Virus record (IMG/VR): IMGVR_UViG_3300042554_000720 | Coordinates: 1 to 49,691 of that record | Strand: one strand, 5' to 3' | From: a virus | Length of the DNA: 49,691 nucleotides | In this document: positions 21,729 to 31,009 of the stretch, in pieces | Layout: every line of letters starts with the position of its first letter | Numbering within the stretch: the stretch's first letter is position 1 | Made by a program: the position numbers and the translations under genes | The notes under the pieces: generated by a model | What the model saw: only the letters and a program-made list of their open reading frames with translations | Told to the model about the DNA's origin: nothing | Database searches by the model: none

Positions 21729-22124
21729 ATGGCTACAAATTTTTCTACTTCTCTCCGCACTTCCATTGTAGGCGCACTAGTCACTGCCGCAGGCGCAGGA
21801 GCAAAACTAAAGTTCTATAGTGGAACACGTCCTTCCGGTGTAGCCGCTGTTGGTGGTGGCACTACTCTGTTGGGCACTGTAACACTGAGTACAACCATTG
21901 GTACTACCAGTAGCGGTGCAATTGACTGGGACGAAGCTGGCGCTACACAAAGCAATGGCTCACACGTTAGCGGCACTCCCACATTCGTAGACCTCACTAC
22001 GTCAGGTGACACTGTGTTGTTTCGCACTGACCTTACAGGCGGTAGTTGGACCTTTACAGGCTCAATTGCTACGGGTCAAAACATCACTCTATCCTCACTT
22101 GTAACAACTGCTGGTAACGCATAA
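21729..22124 (+). CDS. Probable minor virion protein
   Basis: 131 residues, rich in Thr, Ser and Gly and beta-strand (TVTLSTTIGTTSSGAIDWDEAG), the composition of small tail or head decoration proteins. Similar in style to the product at 43390. Function inferred from composition and location only. Confidence 0.6.
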   Translation: MATNFSTSLRTSIVGALVTAAGAGAKLKFYSGTRPSGVAAVGGGTTLLGTVTLSTTIGTTSSGAIDWDEAGATQSNGSHVSGTPTFVDLTTSGDTVLFRTDLTGGSWTFTGSIATGQNITLSSLVTTAGNA

Positions 22125-23495
22125 GTGGCAACTGCAAGGAACAAAACCTACGGAGCACTGTCCGGGGACATTGTTTATGGGGGACGTTGGCGCCCCGGGC
22201 CGTTCGGCACGATGGTGCTTGACCCCTTCGTGTTGGGCGGCGCGTTCGCAAGCGTAGCGCCGCCGCCTCCTCCGCCGGGTCCGCTCGCCGAGTTCACCGT
22301 CACGACCGACGGCATCTGGACGTGGTTCACCATGCCTGAGGCCGTGCAGGTTGGGGACTACATATATCTCGGCACCGTGAGCAGCGACGGCCGCTGCCGC
22401 GCGCATCGCATCAACCTCAACGACCAGACCACGCAGACATTCGACCTGTCGGGCGTGCTGGAGATTGACGACCACAACAACGGCTCGGTATTGGCGCGGC
22501 CTGACGGCTCGGTGGTGTTTTTTTACGGCTCGCACAACGACACAGAATTCAAGTACCGAATCTGGAACGGCTCCGGGTCGTTCACCTCGTCGGGATCGTG
22601 GACAACGCAGGCGGCGCGCGGCCTTGGTGGCGGCCCGTACAGCTACCCCAAGCCGTTCATCTTCCCCGGCGACACGGTAAGCGGTCGCGTGTGGCTGTTC
22701 CACCGCCGCTGGACGGACGGCGGCGGCACGACGCGGACGATGGCGTACCGCACGACCAACACGCTCACCGGCACAAGTGACCCGTTCAGCGCTTACACCG
22801 ATGTCCTGCTAGAAACCGGCCAGCGGCCCTATGTGGTCATGTGGCAGGACGGGAACAAGCTGCACTGTGCAGCGTCCAACGCTCAGCCAAATGAATCGAC
22901 GTTCCTGACCATCCGGCACTTCTACGCCGAGATGACCGCGGGCGCGCTGGTGTGGAAGACCAGCGACGGCACGACCATCAGCGGCCTGCCGTTCGCCATC
23001 AGCGCCACGACGCGAGTAGATGACGGCGGCGACGTGAAGCGCTGGGTGTCTGACATTCAGACGGGCAGCGACGGGCACCCGCGCATTCTTTGGATGAAGT
23101 ACCCCGGCAATGACGGCAGCCTGATCGAATACTGGCACAGCCGCTGGACCGGCTCCGCGTGGGTGGCGCACAAGATCACCGACGACGGCGCAGGTCTGTA
23201 TCTCGGGGAGCCGTTTTATCACGGCGGCCTGCGGTTCAAGCGCACCGACGTAACGCGCATCTTCCTGTCAGCACCCATCAGCGGCGTGCGCCAAGTGCAA
23301 GAGTGGAGCACCAGCGACAACGGCGCCACATGGGCGTCGGTTCGGGCGCTAACCACTGGCGGCACCGCTGGGAGCCCCCTGAAGGCCCGCCCCATCGGCG
23401 TGAACAACAGTGACGGCCGGGTAAGTGTGCTTTGGTGGCAGGGCACCTACACGACGTTCGAGAACTACAGCACCTCGGTGCAGGCGGCGGGGTAA
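22125..23495 (+). CDS. BNR-repeat (sialidase-like beta-propeller) adhesin, GC-rich
   Basis: 456 residues from GTG 22125, directly after the preceding TAA. The first 18-20 residues (MATARNKTYGALSGD) have the GC content of the genome; from about 22180 the DNA becomes strikingly GC-rich. A Pro-rich hinge (PPPPPPG) precedes a propeller domain with DDHNNGSV, VFFYGSHND and several W-containing blades, as in the BNR_4 family of glycan-binding or glycosidase proteins. Probably receptor binding. It is part of a transferred cassette that also includes most of the next gene. Confidence 0.75.
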   Translation: MATARNKTYGALSGDIVYGGRWRPGPFGTMVLDPFVLGGAFASVAPPPPPPGPLAEFTVTTDGIWTWFTMPEAVQVGDYIYLGTVSSDGRCRAHRINLNDQTTQTFDLSGVLEIDDHNNGSVLARPDGSVVFFYGSHNDTEFKYRIWNGSGSFTSSGSWTTQAARGLGGGPYSYPKPFIFPGDTVSGRVWLFHRRWTDGGGTTRTMAYRTTNTLTGTSDPFSAYTDVLLETGQRPYVVMWQDGNKLHCAASNAQPNESTFLTIRHFYAEMTAGALVWKTSDGTTISGLPFAISATTRVDDGGDVKRWVSDIQTGSDGHPRILWMKYPGNDGSLIEYWHSRWTGSAWVAHKITDDGAGLYLGEPFYHGGLRFKRTDVTRIFLSAPISGVRQVQEWSTSDNGATWASVRALTTGGTAGSPLKARPIGVNNSDGRVSVLWWQGTYTTFENYSTSVQAAG

Positions 23496-23497
23496 GC

Positions 23498-24475
23498 ATG
23501 GCACTCTTCGGCACAGGCGCGGTCACGTTCACTGGGACGCAGTTCACTGAGTTGGCTGCGTTTGACGCCAGTTTCAGCAAGCAAACCGGCTATACGCAAG
23601 ACGGCATTCTTGGTGCTGGCGGCACTTATGCCATTCAGAACGGCGGCGTCGGTCCTGCCTGCTATCAGTACGCAGCCACGCCGCCCAGCGCGAATTACTC
23701 GGTGTGGGCCGACATTGCCAAACTGAGCGGCAGCACCGGCAGCGGCCCGCGCATGGGCGTGGCTGGTCGAATGGCGTCTGGTGCTGAGACGTTCTACTTT
23801 GCGCTTTACAGCCACGATGCGACAAACGTGCGTCTATTCAAGGTTGTCGCCGGCACTCAGACGCAACTCGGCAGCAGCTACACCTACACGGCAACAAGCA
23901 CGGCGGCCAAGCTCGAATTGGTCATGGACGGGTCGAGCATCAGCGTCAAGCTCAACGACACGACCGTCATCGGCCCGGTAACCGACACCGCCATCACAGC
24001 AGCGGGCAGGGCGGGTGTGTACCTGTTCGACATGCGCGAAACGGGCGTGGCCGACTCGGGCTCGCTCGACAACTTCGACGCGGCAGCGATTGGCGGCGGC
24101 CCCACCGGCTCCTTCACCCTCGACGACTTCCCCTTTACGGGGGGCTTTGCCAGCGCTCCTGCGTCCAGCTTGCTTGGTACGCTTACGCTTGACAACTTCG
24201 TCCTATCTGGCACGCTGGGCCTACTGCCGGGTCGCGTTGACACGCCGCCGTTCAAGAACTGGACCGGCACGCTGCTACCTGGAACCACTGTTCCTAATGT
24301 TGTGTTTTTACGACTAGACCGCACCACAGCGTTGTCACTTACAAACCAAACAACAGCAGGGGATGCTGTACTCACTGTTGAAAACGCATCTTTAGTTAGT
24401 GGTGTTGCGTACATTATGGTGACTTACAACGCAGATGGCACTATTGCCGGAGCCCAAAGGGTAGTTGCAGCATGA
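23498..24475 (+). CDS. Concanavalin-like (LamG-type) adhesin with native C-terminus
   Basis: 325 residues from ATG 23498; an upstream frame to 23432 only shadows the previous gene. Residues about 40-200 form a jelly-roll-like glycan-binding fold (FYFALYSHDATNVRLF, KLELVMDGSSISVKLND). Two TLDDF/TLDNF repeats follow. The last 65 residues, after about 24290, return to the genome's lower GC. So the gene looks like a fusion of imported and resident sequence. Function: tail or surface adhesin. Confidence 0.7.
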   Translation: MALFGTGAVTFTGTQFTELAAFDASFSKQTGYTQDGILGAGGTYAIQNGGVGPACYQYAATPPSANYSVWADIAKLSGSTGSGPRMGVAGRMASGAETFYFALYSHDATNVRLFKVVAGTQTQLGSSYTYTATSTAAKLELVMDGSSISVKLNDTTVIGPVTDTAITAAGRAGVYLFDMRETGVADSGSLDNFDAAAIGGGPTGSFTLDDFPFTGGFASAPASSLLGTLTLDNFVLSGTLGLLPGRVDTPPFKNWTGTLLPGTTVPNVVFLRLDRTTALSLTNQTTAGDAVLTVENASLVSGVAYIMVTYNADGTIAGAQRVVAA

Positions 24476-24945
24476 CTGTAATGAGTTATTCTTATGGTGG
24501 AACAAAAACACCTGGGGGATATCACTATGGGTTTGGTGGACTTGGTGTTCGTGGTGATGAAATTCCAGATTTTGGAGTAGCAGGAGCAGCACTTCAATAT
24601 GAGGATATTACATTGCCTGGGGAGGCTGCTGATGAGTTTCGTGTTGTTCTTTTAACAACTCCCACTCTAGGCTCACTGTTTGTTTACGAAGACAGTAGTT
24701 TTGAATATAGCGGTCCCGATGGTGTACACACGTTTACGTATGCAGGGTATAAAAACGGCATTCTTTACGGCACTGCCACAATTACAATTACAATTGGGTT
24801 GGGTTTAGGCGGAAACTTAGTGTTGGATAGTTTTCTTGTTGAAGGTACGTTTGAAGGCGTTAACATTATTCCAGATGTTTTAGGTAGACGCATTGCGCCG
24901 CGCGTAGCTTTGCGTGCTAATGGTGAATTACTAGTATTGTTTTAA
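24472..24945 (+). CDS. Probable virion-associated protein
   Basis: 157 residues (or 154 from ATG 24481). Gly/Tyr-rich start (YSYGGTKTPGGYHYGFGG), then a cadherin-like strand pattern (LLTTPTLGSLFVYEDSSFEY) and a hydrophobic C-terminus. Low GC, like the genome and unlike the cassette just before it. Probably a tail-associated protein; not recognised. Confidence 0.6.
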   Translation: MTVMSYSYGGTKTPGGYHYGFGGLGVRGDEIPDFGVAGAALQYEDITLPGEAADEFRVVLLTTPTLGSLFVYEDSSFEYSGPDGVHTFTYAGYKNGILYGTATITITIGLGLGGNLVLDSFLVEGTFEGVNIIPDVLGRRIAPRVALRANGELLVLF

Positions 24946-24953
24946 GGAATAAC

Positions 24954-25232
24954 ATGCCCTATATGACGAATGGAAAACGCGACTACAAGAAAGAACGTGC
25001 TAAATACCATAGCCGTCCTGAACAAATGGAAAACAATGCAGAGCGCAAGCGTGCTCGTAGAAAGTTGGAAGCTGAAGGTAAAGTAAAGCCACACGACGGC
25101 AAGGATGTAGACCACAAAAAGCCACTAAAGCGTGGTGGTTCAAATGGTAGGTCAAATCTTCGTGTTCAAAGTAGATCAACTAACCGCAGTGTAAGTAAAA
25201 CTAGCGGTAACCGTATGAAGGGTAGTGGTTAA
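24954..25232 (+). CDS. HNH endonuclease next to large terminase
   Basis: 92 residues, very basic. Core VDHKKPLKRGGSNGRSNLRVQS and NRSVSKT form a compact HNH site; the second residue pair of the motif is DH. HNH proteins next to the large terminase often help packaging in cos or pac phages, so that role is likely. Stop/start overlap TAATG with terL. Confidence 0.8.
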   Translation: MPYMTNGKRDYKKERAKYHSRPEQMENNAERKRARRKLEAEGKVKPHDGKDVDHKKPLKRGGSNGRSNLRVQSRSTNRSVSKTSGNRMKGSG

Positions 25233-26773
25233 TGGCAAAACTCAGTGCAGCAGATAGGCAAGCACTACGAGAGGCGTGTGAAGCAGACCTAGAGACATTC
25301 ATCAAGGTTGTTGCACCCCATCGTGTGCTTGGTGCTGTGCATAGCGAGTTGTGTCGTTGGTGGCAACGTCCAGATGCTAAGGACAACCAACTTGTTCTTC
25401 TTCCTCGTGACCACCAAAAAAGTGCAATGATTGCCTACCGAGTTGCACACCACATTACTAAAAATCCAGATGCTACGGTGTTGTACGTAAGTGCCACTGC
25501 CCTTCTGGCTGAAAAGCAGCTTAAGGCAGTAAAAGATATTTTCACAAGTGACATTTATATGTACTTGTGGCCTGACATGGTGAATGTTAACGAAAACAAA
25601 CGCGAAAAGTGGACCAACGACGAAATTTCCATTGACCACCCAAAACGCCGTGCCGAAGGTATTCGGGACGCCACCATTAAAGCAGCGGGCATTACAGCTA
25701 ACGTAACTGGCCTACACTGCACTGTTGCGGTACTAGACGACGTAGTAGTGCCTGACAACGCCTATTCTGAAATTGGCCGTGAGAGTGTGCGGGCTTTCTA
25801 CTCACAACTATCATCCATTGAAAGTACAGGCGCTAAAGAGTGGTGTGTAGGAACTCGCTACCATCCTGCGGACCTCTACCGCGACATGATGGAAATGGTG
25901 GAAATCTACTACGACAAAGAAACGGATGACGACGTAGAACACGCTGTGTACGAGGTATTTGAAAAGGTAGTTGAAACTACTGGTGAGTTTCTGTGGCCTA
26001 AGCAGCGCCGCAGCGATGGTAAAACATTTGGCTTTGACGAAAAAGAACTTGCCCGCAAGAAGGCTAAGTACCTAGACGTTACACAGTTTTACGCACAATA
26101 TTACAACAACCCCAATGCTGTAGAAACAGCTCTTATTGATAAGAGTAAGTTTAACTACTATGACCGCAGTAAGGTGGAAAACATCAGCGGTGCGTGGTAT
26201 GTGGGCGATAGACTCCTATCTGTGTATGCAGCAATGGACTTTGCTTACTCCGTTACTAATACTAGTGACTATACGGTTATTGGTGTAGTTGGAGTAGACG
26301 AAGATAGTAACTACTACATTCTAGACATTGATAGGTTCAAGACTAACAAGATTTCTGTAATGTACGATAGAGCAGAAGCTGTATTTCGTAAGTGGCGGTT
26401 TAAGAAAATGCGGTGTGAAGCTGTAGCAGCACAGCGTCTCATCGTACAGCAGTTTAAAGACTACATGCGAGGGCAGTCCATTGTGTTCACAGTGGATGAG
26501 TATTTTCCACCAAAGACAATGAATAAGGCAGAACGCATTGCCTCCATTTTGGAACCGCGCTATCAAAACAACCAAATCTACCACTACCAAGGCGGTAACT
26601 GTCAAGTGCTGGAAGAGGAGTTGCTAATGAACAACCCTGAACACGATGACGTTAAAGATTGCATTGCTGCCGCAGTAGAAATTGCAAAGCCAACAATTGG
26701 AAATACTCGTTGGGGTCGAAAGGACAATGTTGTGAGTTTTAACAGTAAGTTTGGTGGAGTAGCCTACCGATGA
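25232..26773 (+). CDS. terL: Terminase large subunit
   Basis: 513 residues. Deviant Walker A P58RDHQKS64; Walker B TVAVLDD (D169-D170); nuclease domain with MDFAYS and the later YYILDIDRF, the RNase H-like metal site. It powers DNA translocation and cuts the concatemer. Followed by portal with a 4-nt overlap, the classical order. Confidence 0.93.
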   Translation: MAKLSAADRQALREACEADLETFIKVVAPHRVLGAVHSELCRWWQRPDAKDNQLVLLPRDHQKSAMIAYRVAHHITKNPDATVLYVSATALLAEKQLKAVKDIFTSDIYMYLWPDMVNVNENKREKWTNDEISIDHPKRRAEGIRDATIKAAGITANVTGLHCTVAVLDDVVVPDNAYSEIGRESVRAFYSQLSSIESTGAKEWCVGTRYHPADLYRDMMEMVEIYYDKETDDDVEHAVYEVFEKVVETTGEFLWPKQRRSDGKTFGFDEKELARKKAKYLDVTQFYAQYYNNPNAVETALIDKSKFNYYDRSKVENISGAWYVGDRLLSVYAAMDFAYSVTNTSDYTVIGVVGVDEDSNYYILDIDRFKTNKISVMYDRAEAVFRKWRFKKMRCEAVAAQRLIVQQFKDYMRGQSIVFTVDEYFPPKTMNKAERIASILEPRYQNNQIYHYQGGNCQVLEEELLMNNPEHDDVKDCIAAAVEIAKPTIGNTRWGRKDNVVSFNSKFGGVAYR

Positions 26774-28512
26774 ACAACAACATTCAATCGGCTGTAAGTG
26801 AAGATGCGCTTGTCTACACTATTGTGGACAAGTGGATTAAGTGGAATCAAGCTAAAGTTGAGTGGCGCAACTCAATGCAAGAAATGCGCCAATATTTGTT
26901 TGCTACGTCCACCAAAACCACTACTAATAGTAAGCTGCCCTGGAAGAACTCTACGGTGACGCCCAAGCTAACACAGATTCGAGACAACCTGCATGCTAAC
27001 TACATGGCAGCGTTGTTTCCGTCTGATGATTGGTTTTTTTGGCAGAGTGAAGACAAAACTGAAGAGTTGGCTAAAAAGCGGCGCGCAATTACTTCGTACA
27101 TGAAACAGAAGATGAAGGCGTCTAACTTTCAGCTTCTAGTTAGTCAACTTATTTACGACTATATTGATTTTGGCAATGTGTTTGCTACCTACGACTACGT
27201 GCGTGATGTAGTGGGCTCTAACGTGCGCTATGTAGGCCCTAAAGCCTATCGGCTCAACCCCAACGACGTAGTGTTTAACCCAGTGGCTGATAGCTTCGAG
27301 AGTACGCCACTAGTCCGCCGCATGCTTCAAAGTTTGGGCGATCTAATGACAGACTTGGAAACCAAGCCTGCACTTGGGTATGACAAAGCAGTAGTGGCGA
27401 AAGCCCTGGAGTTTCGTGGTCAATATAGGGAAGACCCTGAGTTTAAGAAGGAAGTGAATTTAGCCATTGATGGTTTTGGCAGCTTTGACGAGTATGTTGA
27501 AAGCGACATGGTGGAGCTTCTGGAATATTGGGGCGACATTTACGACTCTGAATCTAAGAAGGTGCTGCGTAACCAACTCATCACCGTCATTGACCGCAAA
27601 TTCATTCTTCGTCGTAAAGAGAATGACAATTGGATTGGTGGTAAGCCCATTTTTCATTGTGGCTGGCGTCTTCGTAATGATAATTTGTGGGCACAAGGGC
27701 CCCTAGAGCAATTGGTTGGCATGCAATATCGCATTGACCACCTAGAAAACCTTAAGGCTGACGTGTTTGACCTCATTGCCTATCCTGTTATTAAGGTAAT
27801 GGGTAACACGGTGGAGGAGTTTGAGTACGAGCCTGGAGCTACTGCCTTTTGCGGTGATGAGGGAGACATTGAGTTTCTGCGTCCTGATGCCACTGCACTG
27901 AACGCCGACATGCAAATTGCGGAGCTAATGAACCGCATGGAGGAATTGGCTGGAGCACCCAAGCAAGCTATGGGTATTCGTACTCCTGGCGAAAAGACTA
28001 AATACGAAGTACAAACGCTGGAAAATGCAGCGGGCCGCATCTTCCAATCTAAAGTAAGTTGGCTAGAAAGAAACATCCTTGAGCCTGTTCTTAATGGCAT
28101 GCTTGCTGAATCTGTTCGTAACTTCCAAGCGGTGGAGAGGATTCGCTATGAAGATGATGAGACAGGTGCAGAAATGTATGTTGAAATTACGAAGGAAGAT
28201 TTAATGGCGGTAGGCAAGCTCTACCCCGTTGGCGCTCGCCATTTTGCTGAACAAGCTAAGTTTGTACAGGAATTGAGTCAAACCATTGCAGCCGTACAAG
28301 CTGTGCCCACAGTGGCAGCGCACATTAGCGGTAAAGCTATTGCTAAAGCACTGGAAGAGAATTTGGGTTGGGCTCGCTACCGCATCGTGCAAGATAATGC
28401 AATGGTGTTTGAGCAACAAGAGACGCAGCGCCTAATGAACACTGCTGCGGAAGATTTACAAACTGAAATGAATATTGATGAACAAGCTCCTACTGAACAA
28501 CCGGCCGTCTGA
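26770..28512 (+). CDS. Portal (head-tail connector) protein
   Basis: 580 residues. Typical podophage portal features: an N-terminal region with WRNSMQEMRQYLF and KLPWKNSTVTPKLTQ, a central PGATAFCGDEGDIEFL, and an acidic, Gln-rich C-terminus. The dodecamer would form the DNA channel. Its last 35 nt overlap the next small ORF. Confidence 0.9.
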   Translation: MNNNIQSAVSEDALVYTIVDKWIKWNQAKVEWRNSMQEMRQYLFATSTKTTTNSKLPWKNSTVTPKLTQIRDNLHANYMAALFPSDDWFFWQSEDKTEELAKKRRAITSYMKQKMKASNFQLLVSQLIYDYIDFGNVFATYDYVRDVVGSNVRYVGPKAYRLNPNDVVFNPVADSFESTPLVRRMLQSLGDLMTDLETKPALGYDKAVVAKALEFRGQYREDPEFKKEVNLAIDGFGSFDEYVESDMVELLEYWGDIYDSESKKVLRNQLITVIDRKFILRRKENDNWIGGKPIFHCGWRLRNDNLWAQGPLEQLVGMQYRIDHLENLKADVFDLIAYPVIKVMGNTVEEFEYEPGATAFCGDEGDIEFLRPDATALNADMQIAELMNRMEELAGAPKQAMGIRTPGEKTKYEVQTLENAAGRIFQSKVSWLERNILEPVLNGMLAESVRNFQAVERIRYEDDETGAEMYVEITKEDLMAVGKLYPVGARHFAEQAKFVQELSQTIAAVQAVPTVAAHISGKAIAKALEENLGWARYRIVQDNAMVFEQQETQRLMNTAAEDLQTEMNIDEQAPTEQPAV

Positions 28513-28729
28513 CAGTACGCCGGAAGAGTTTAAGAAGGCGTGGGACAACAGTGGATATGTGTTTGAAGCGCTGTACAAAACACTGGAGTCGTTCATTGCC
28601 CAAAACGAAGATGTGAAAAAGGATGATTTTGATTGTCCTAATCATTATGCAAAGCTGGCCTATCAAGCGGGCCTAAACCAAGCGTGGAAACAGGTATTAG
28701 ACATGCTGCCTGAATCTGCTAAACCCTAG
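28478..28729 (+). CDS. Small hypothetical protein between portal and scaffold
   Basis: 83 residues from ATG 28478, overlapping the portal's end by 35 nt; no clear ribosome site. Helical, with TPEEFKKAWDNSGYVFEAL and CPNHYAKLAYQAGLNQAW. Common position for a small conserved protein in podophages; role unknown. Confidence 0.65.
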   Translation: MNKLLLNNRPSDSTPEEFKKAWDNSGYVFEALYKTLESFIAQNEDVKKDDFDCPNHYAKLAYQAGLNQAWKQVLDMLPESAKP

Positions 28730-28740
28730 TAAGGAAAGTC

Positions 28741-29478
28741 ATGACAGTTGACACTATTTTTGGTAGTGGTAGTTCCGACAAGAACACTGCTACTAGCCCG
28801 GCCAAGACAGAGGATCAGGGTCTGCTAACCGCCCTAGTTGGCGAGAAGCAAAAGTACAAGAGCGTTGAAGAGTTGGCGAAAGCCTACGTGAATGCGGACA
28901 CCTTCATTGAACAGCTAAAAGAGGAAAACCGAAAGCTGCGCGAGAAGGAAGCTGCATCACGTACCATTGACGACGTTCTGGAGCGAATGAACAAAAAGGA
29001 AGAAAAGCCGGCAGACACCCCGGCCAACACCAGCCAACTAACTAAGGATGATGTTGCTGCCCTTGTAGAACAAACGCTCTCTGGTAGAGAAACTGCACGA
29101 ACCCGTGAACAAAACCTCCTTCAAGCAGACAAGCTAATGAAGGAAAAGTTTGGTGAGAAAGCTGCTGAAGTATTTAAAAGCAAAGCTGCCTCTCCTGAAC
29201 TGGTGAAGGTTTACATGGAACTTGCCAGCGTATCTCCACAAGAGTTTGTAGCTGTGTTTGCGCCATCTGGCGAACAACCAAACGGCGGCACTGTCGCCAC
29301 AGGTTCTGTCAACACCACCACAGTGGTTCCTACTAGTAATCGGGATAACCTTCCGGGTACGAAGGAGTGGGCCAATAAGCTGCGTCGAGACAAGCCTGAT
29401 GAATATTGGTCGCTGGAGTTTCAAACCAAACTGCAACGTATGGCTATTGAAAATCCTACTCTCTATTTTGGAGGCTAA
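28741..29478 (+). CDS. Scaffolding protein
   Basis: 245 residues, highly charged and helical, Ala/Lys/Glu-rich, without cysteines. Contains a coiled-coil segment (EQLKEENRKLREKEAASR) and a conserved-looking end with WSLEFQTKLQR. It precedes the major capsid gene, so it should direct procapsid assembly. Confidence 0.85.
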   Translation: MTVDTIFGSGSSDKNTATSPAKTEDQGLLTALVGEKQKYKSVEELAKAYVNADTFIEQLKEENRKLREKEAASRTIDDVLERMNKKEEKPADTPANTSQLTKDDVAALVEQTLSGRETARTREQNLLQADKLMKEKFGEKAAEVFKSKAASPELVKVYMELASVSPQEFVAVFAPSGEQPNGGTVATGSVNTTTVVPTSNRDNLPGTKEWANKLRRDKPDEYWSLEFQTKLQRMAIENPTLYFGG

Positions 29479-29481
29479 ATA

Positions 29482-30438
29482 ATGTCTGGTTTTAACTACG
29501 CAAAGGTTAACGAACATCTGGTTCGTACCGAACTGTGGAGCGCCCAACTCAAGGACGTTCTGCTTGACCAACTCATGGGCACTAAGTATCTGCGGATGCT
29601 TAACGGTTTCCCTGACGGCAACCAATTCACTATTCCGTCCATCGGCGAACTGCCTATGCGCGAAACGAGTGAAAACGATCCGGTTGTCTACGATACGATG
29701 GACACTGGTGAGTTCACTTTCCAGATTGACCGTTATGTTGAAGCTGCTACGTTCATCACTGATCGTGCCAAGCAAGATAGTTTCTACGCGAATCAACTCA
29801 TCGCAATGTTCCCGCAAAAGATGCGTCGGGCCCTGGAAGAGAACATGGAATCAAGTGTTCTCACTCTGGTGAACCAACAAACTCTGAGCAACCTCAACTC
29901 CATTAACGGTGCGCCCCACCGCTTCGTGGCTTCGGGCAACAGCAACACCACGCTGAACCTCGACAACTTTGCTCAAGCCAAGTATGCGCTTGACAAGGCT
30001 AATGCCACGGGTGCTCGAATTGCAATCATCGATCCTAGCCAAGAGTTTGAACTGAACAAGTTGGTTGGCGCGCAAGCGTTCGTCAACAACCCTCAGTTTG
30101 GCGGCATGGTGAATGGTGGCTTTGTCAACTCAACGACTGGTATGCGCTTTAGCCGTTCCATCTTTGGCTTTGACATCTATTGCAGCAACTATCTGCCTAC
30201 CACGACTGAATCGGCCATTAACTCAATTAACGTCCCGGCTTCGCCTGTGGTAAACATCTTTATGTCTGTCGGTGGTGATGAGACGCCTTTCGTTGGCGCC
30301 TATCGTCAAATGCCTCGCGTAGAGTATGAGCGTAACAAAGACTTGCGTCGTGACGAGTATGTCATGAACGCTCGCTTCGGCCTCAAGCTCTATCGTCCTG
30401 AGTGCATCGTTGGCATCATCAGCCGCAGCACCATCTAA
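29482..30438 (+). CDS. Major capsid protein
   Basis: 318 residues. The start has a strong site (GGAGG). Sequence features (FTFQIDRYVEAATFITDRAKQ; EFELNKLVGAQAFVNNPQFGG) resemble HK97-fold capsid proteins of podophages. Codon use looks well optimised, consistent with high expression. Followed by another virion gene and then a terminator. Confidence 0.92.
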   Translation: MSGFNYAKVNEHLVRTELWSAQLKDVLLDQLMGTKYLRMLNGFPDGNQFTIPSIGELPMRETSENDPVVYDTMDTGEFTFQIDRYVEAATFITDRAKQDSFYANQLIAMFPQKMRRALEENMESSVLTLVNQQTLSNLNSINGAPHRFVASGNSNTTLNLDNFAQAKYALDKANATGARIAIIDPSQEFELNKLVGAQAFVNNPQFGGMVNGGFVNSTTGMRFSRSIFGFDIYCSNYLPTTTESAINSINVPASPVVNIFMSVGGDETPFVGAYRQMPRVEYERNKDLRRDEYVMNARFGLKLYRPECIVGIISRSTI

Positions 30439-30450
30439 TAGGAGAATAGA

Positions 30451-30960
30451 ATGACTCGTGCAAGTGTTTGGACCAATCCTGATGGTCTTAAGGTGGGTTT
30501 TGGTCGGAATGATGCCGACTTTGACTCTGTTGGTGTGGTGGATCAACCCGGCCATGAACGTGAGCTAGTCCTCGTTCTAGACGGTGAAAAGTTCACTGCG
30601 GGCGTCTATCAATTCCAAGAGACGCACCTTCTTCCTGTTGGTGCAGTTCCTCTCTATGCTCACGCAGAAGTGAGTGAGGTGTTTGTTCTTGGCGGTACAA
30701 CTCCGACCATTCAAATTGGCTCTACTACGTCTAGTGCCGGTGTTCCTGCTGCTCCTGCCATTGCGTCTGCTGCTGCTGCCATTTTTGGTTCGCTGGCAGA
30801 AGCTAGTGCTGAAGCACTGGGTACTTACACCCTCAGCGTTACGGCTACTCCGCTAACGGCCACCACGGCTGGTAACCTCCAAGTAACCCTTGGTGGCACC
30901 TCGCCCACGGTGACTGCTGCTGGTCGTGTTAAGCTGGTTATTGGTTATCGCGCTGTTTAA
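30451..30960 (+). CDS. Putative head decoration protein
   Basis: 169 residues, Ala/Thr-rich in its second half. GGAGAA before the ATG. N-terminal TRASVWTNPDGLKVGFGRN is shared in pattern with the 108-residue protein at 21063. It lies between capsid and a terminator, so it should be abundant: capsid cement or decoration protein is the best guess. Confidence 0.6.
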   Translation: MTRASVWTNPDGLKVGFGRNDADFDSVGVVDQPGHERELVLVLDGEKFTAGVYQFQETHLLPVGAVPLYAHAEVSEVFVLGGTTPTIQIGSTTSSAGVPAAPAIASAAAAIFGSLAEASAEALGTYTLSVTATPLTATTAGNLQVTLGGTSPTVTAAGRVKLVIGYRAV

Positions 30961-30968
30961 GTGAGTTT

Positions 30969-30996
30969 GGGGCAGGCAGCAATGTCTGCCCCTTTT
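30969..30996 (+). terminator. Intrinsic terminator after the capsid genes
   Basis: Stem GGGGCAG/CTGCCCC (7 bp) with a 10-nt loop, followed by TTTT. It lies in the 49-nt gap after the decoration gene and probably attenuates transcription into the tail genes, boosting capsid mRNA, as in T7. Confidence 0.65.
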
Positions 30997-31009
30997 ACCC
31001 CTACTACCT

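Noticed and set aside
22095-22703. Minus-strand frame of 202 codons in the GC-rich cassette
   Set aside because: GC-rich DNA gives long antisense frames; Arg/Ala/His-rich product with no motif, opposite a good propeller gene.
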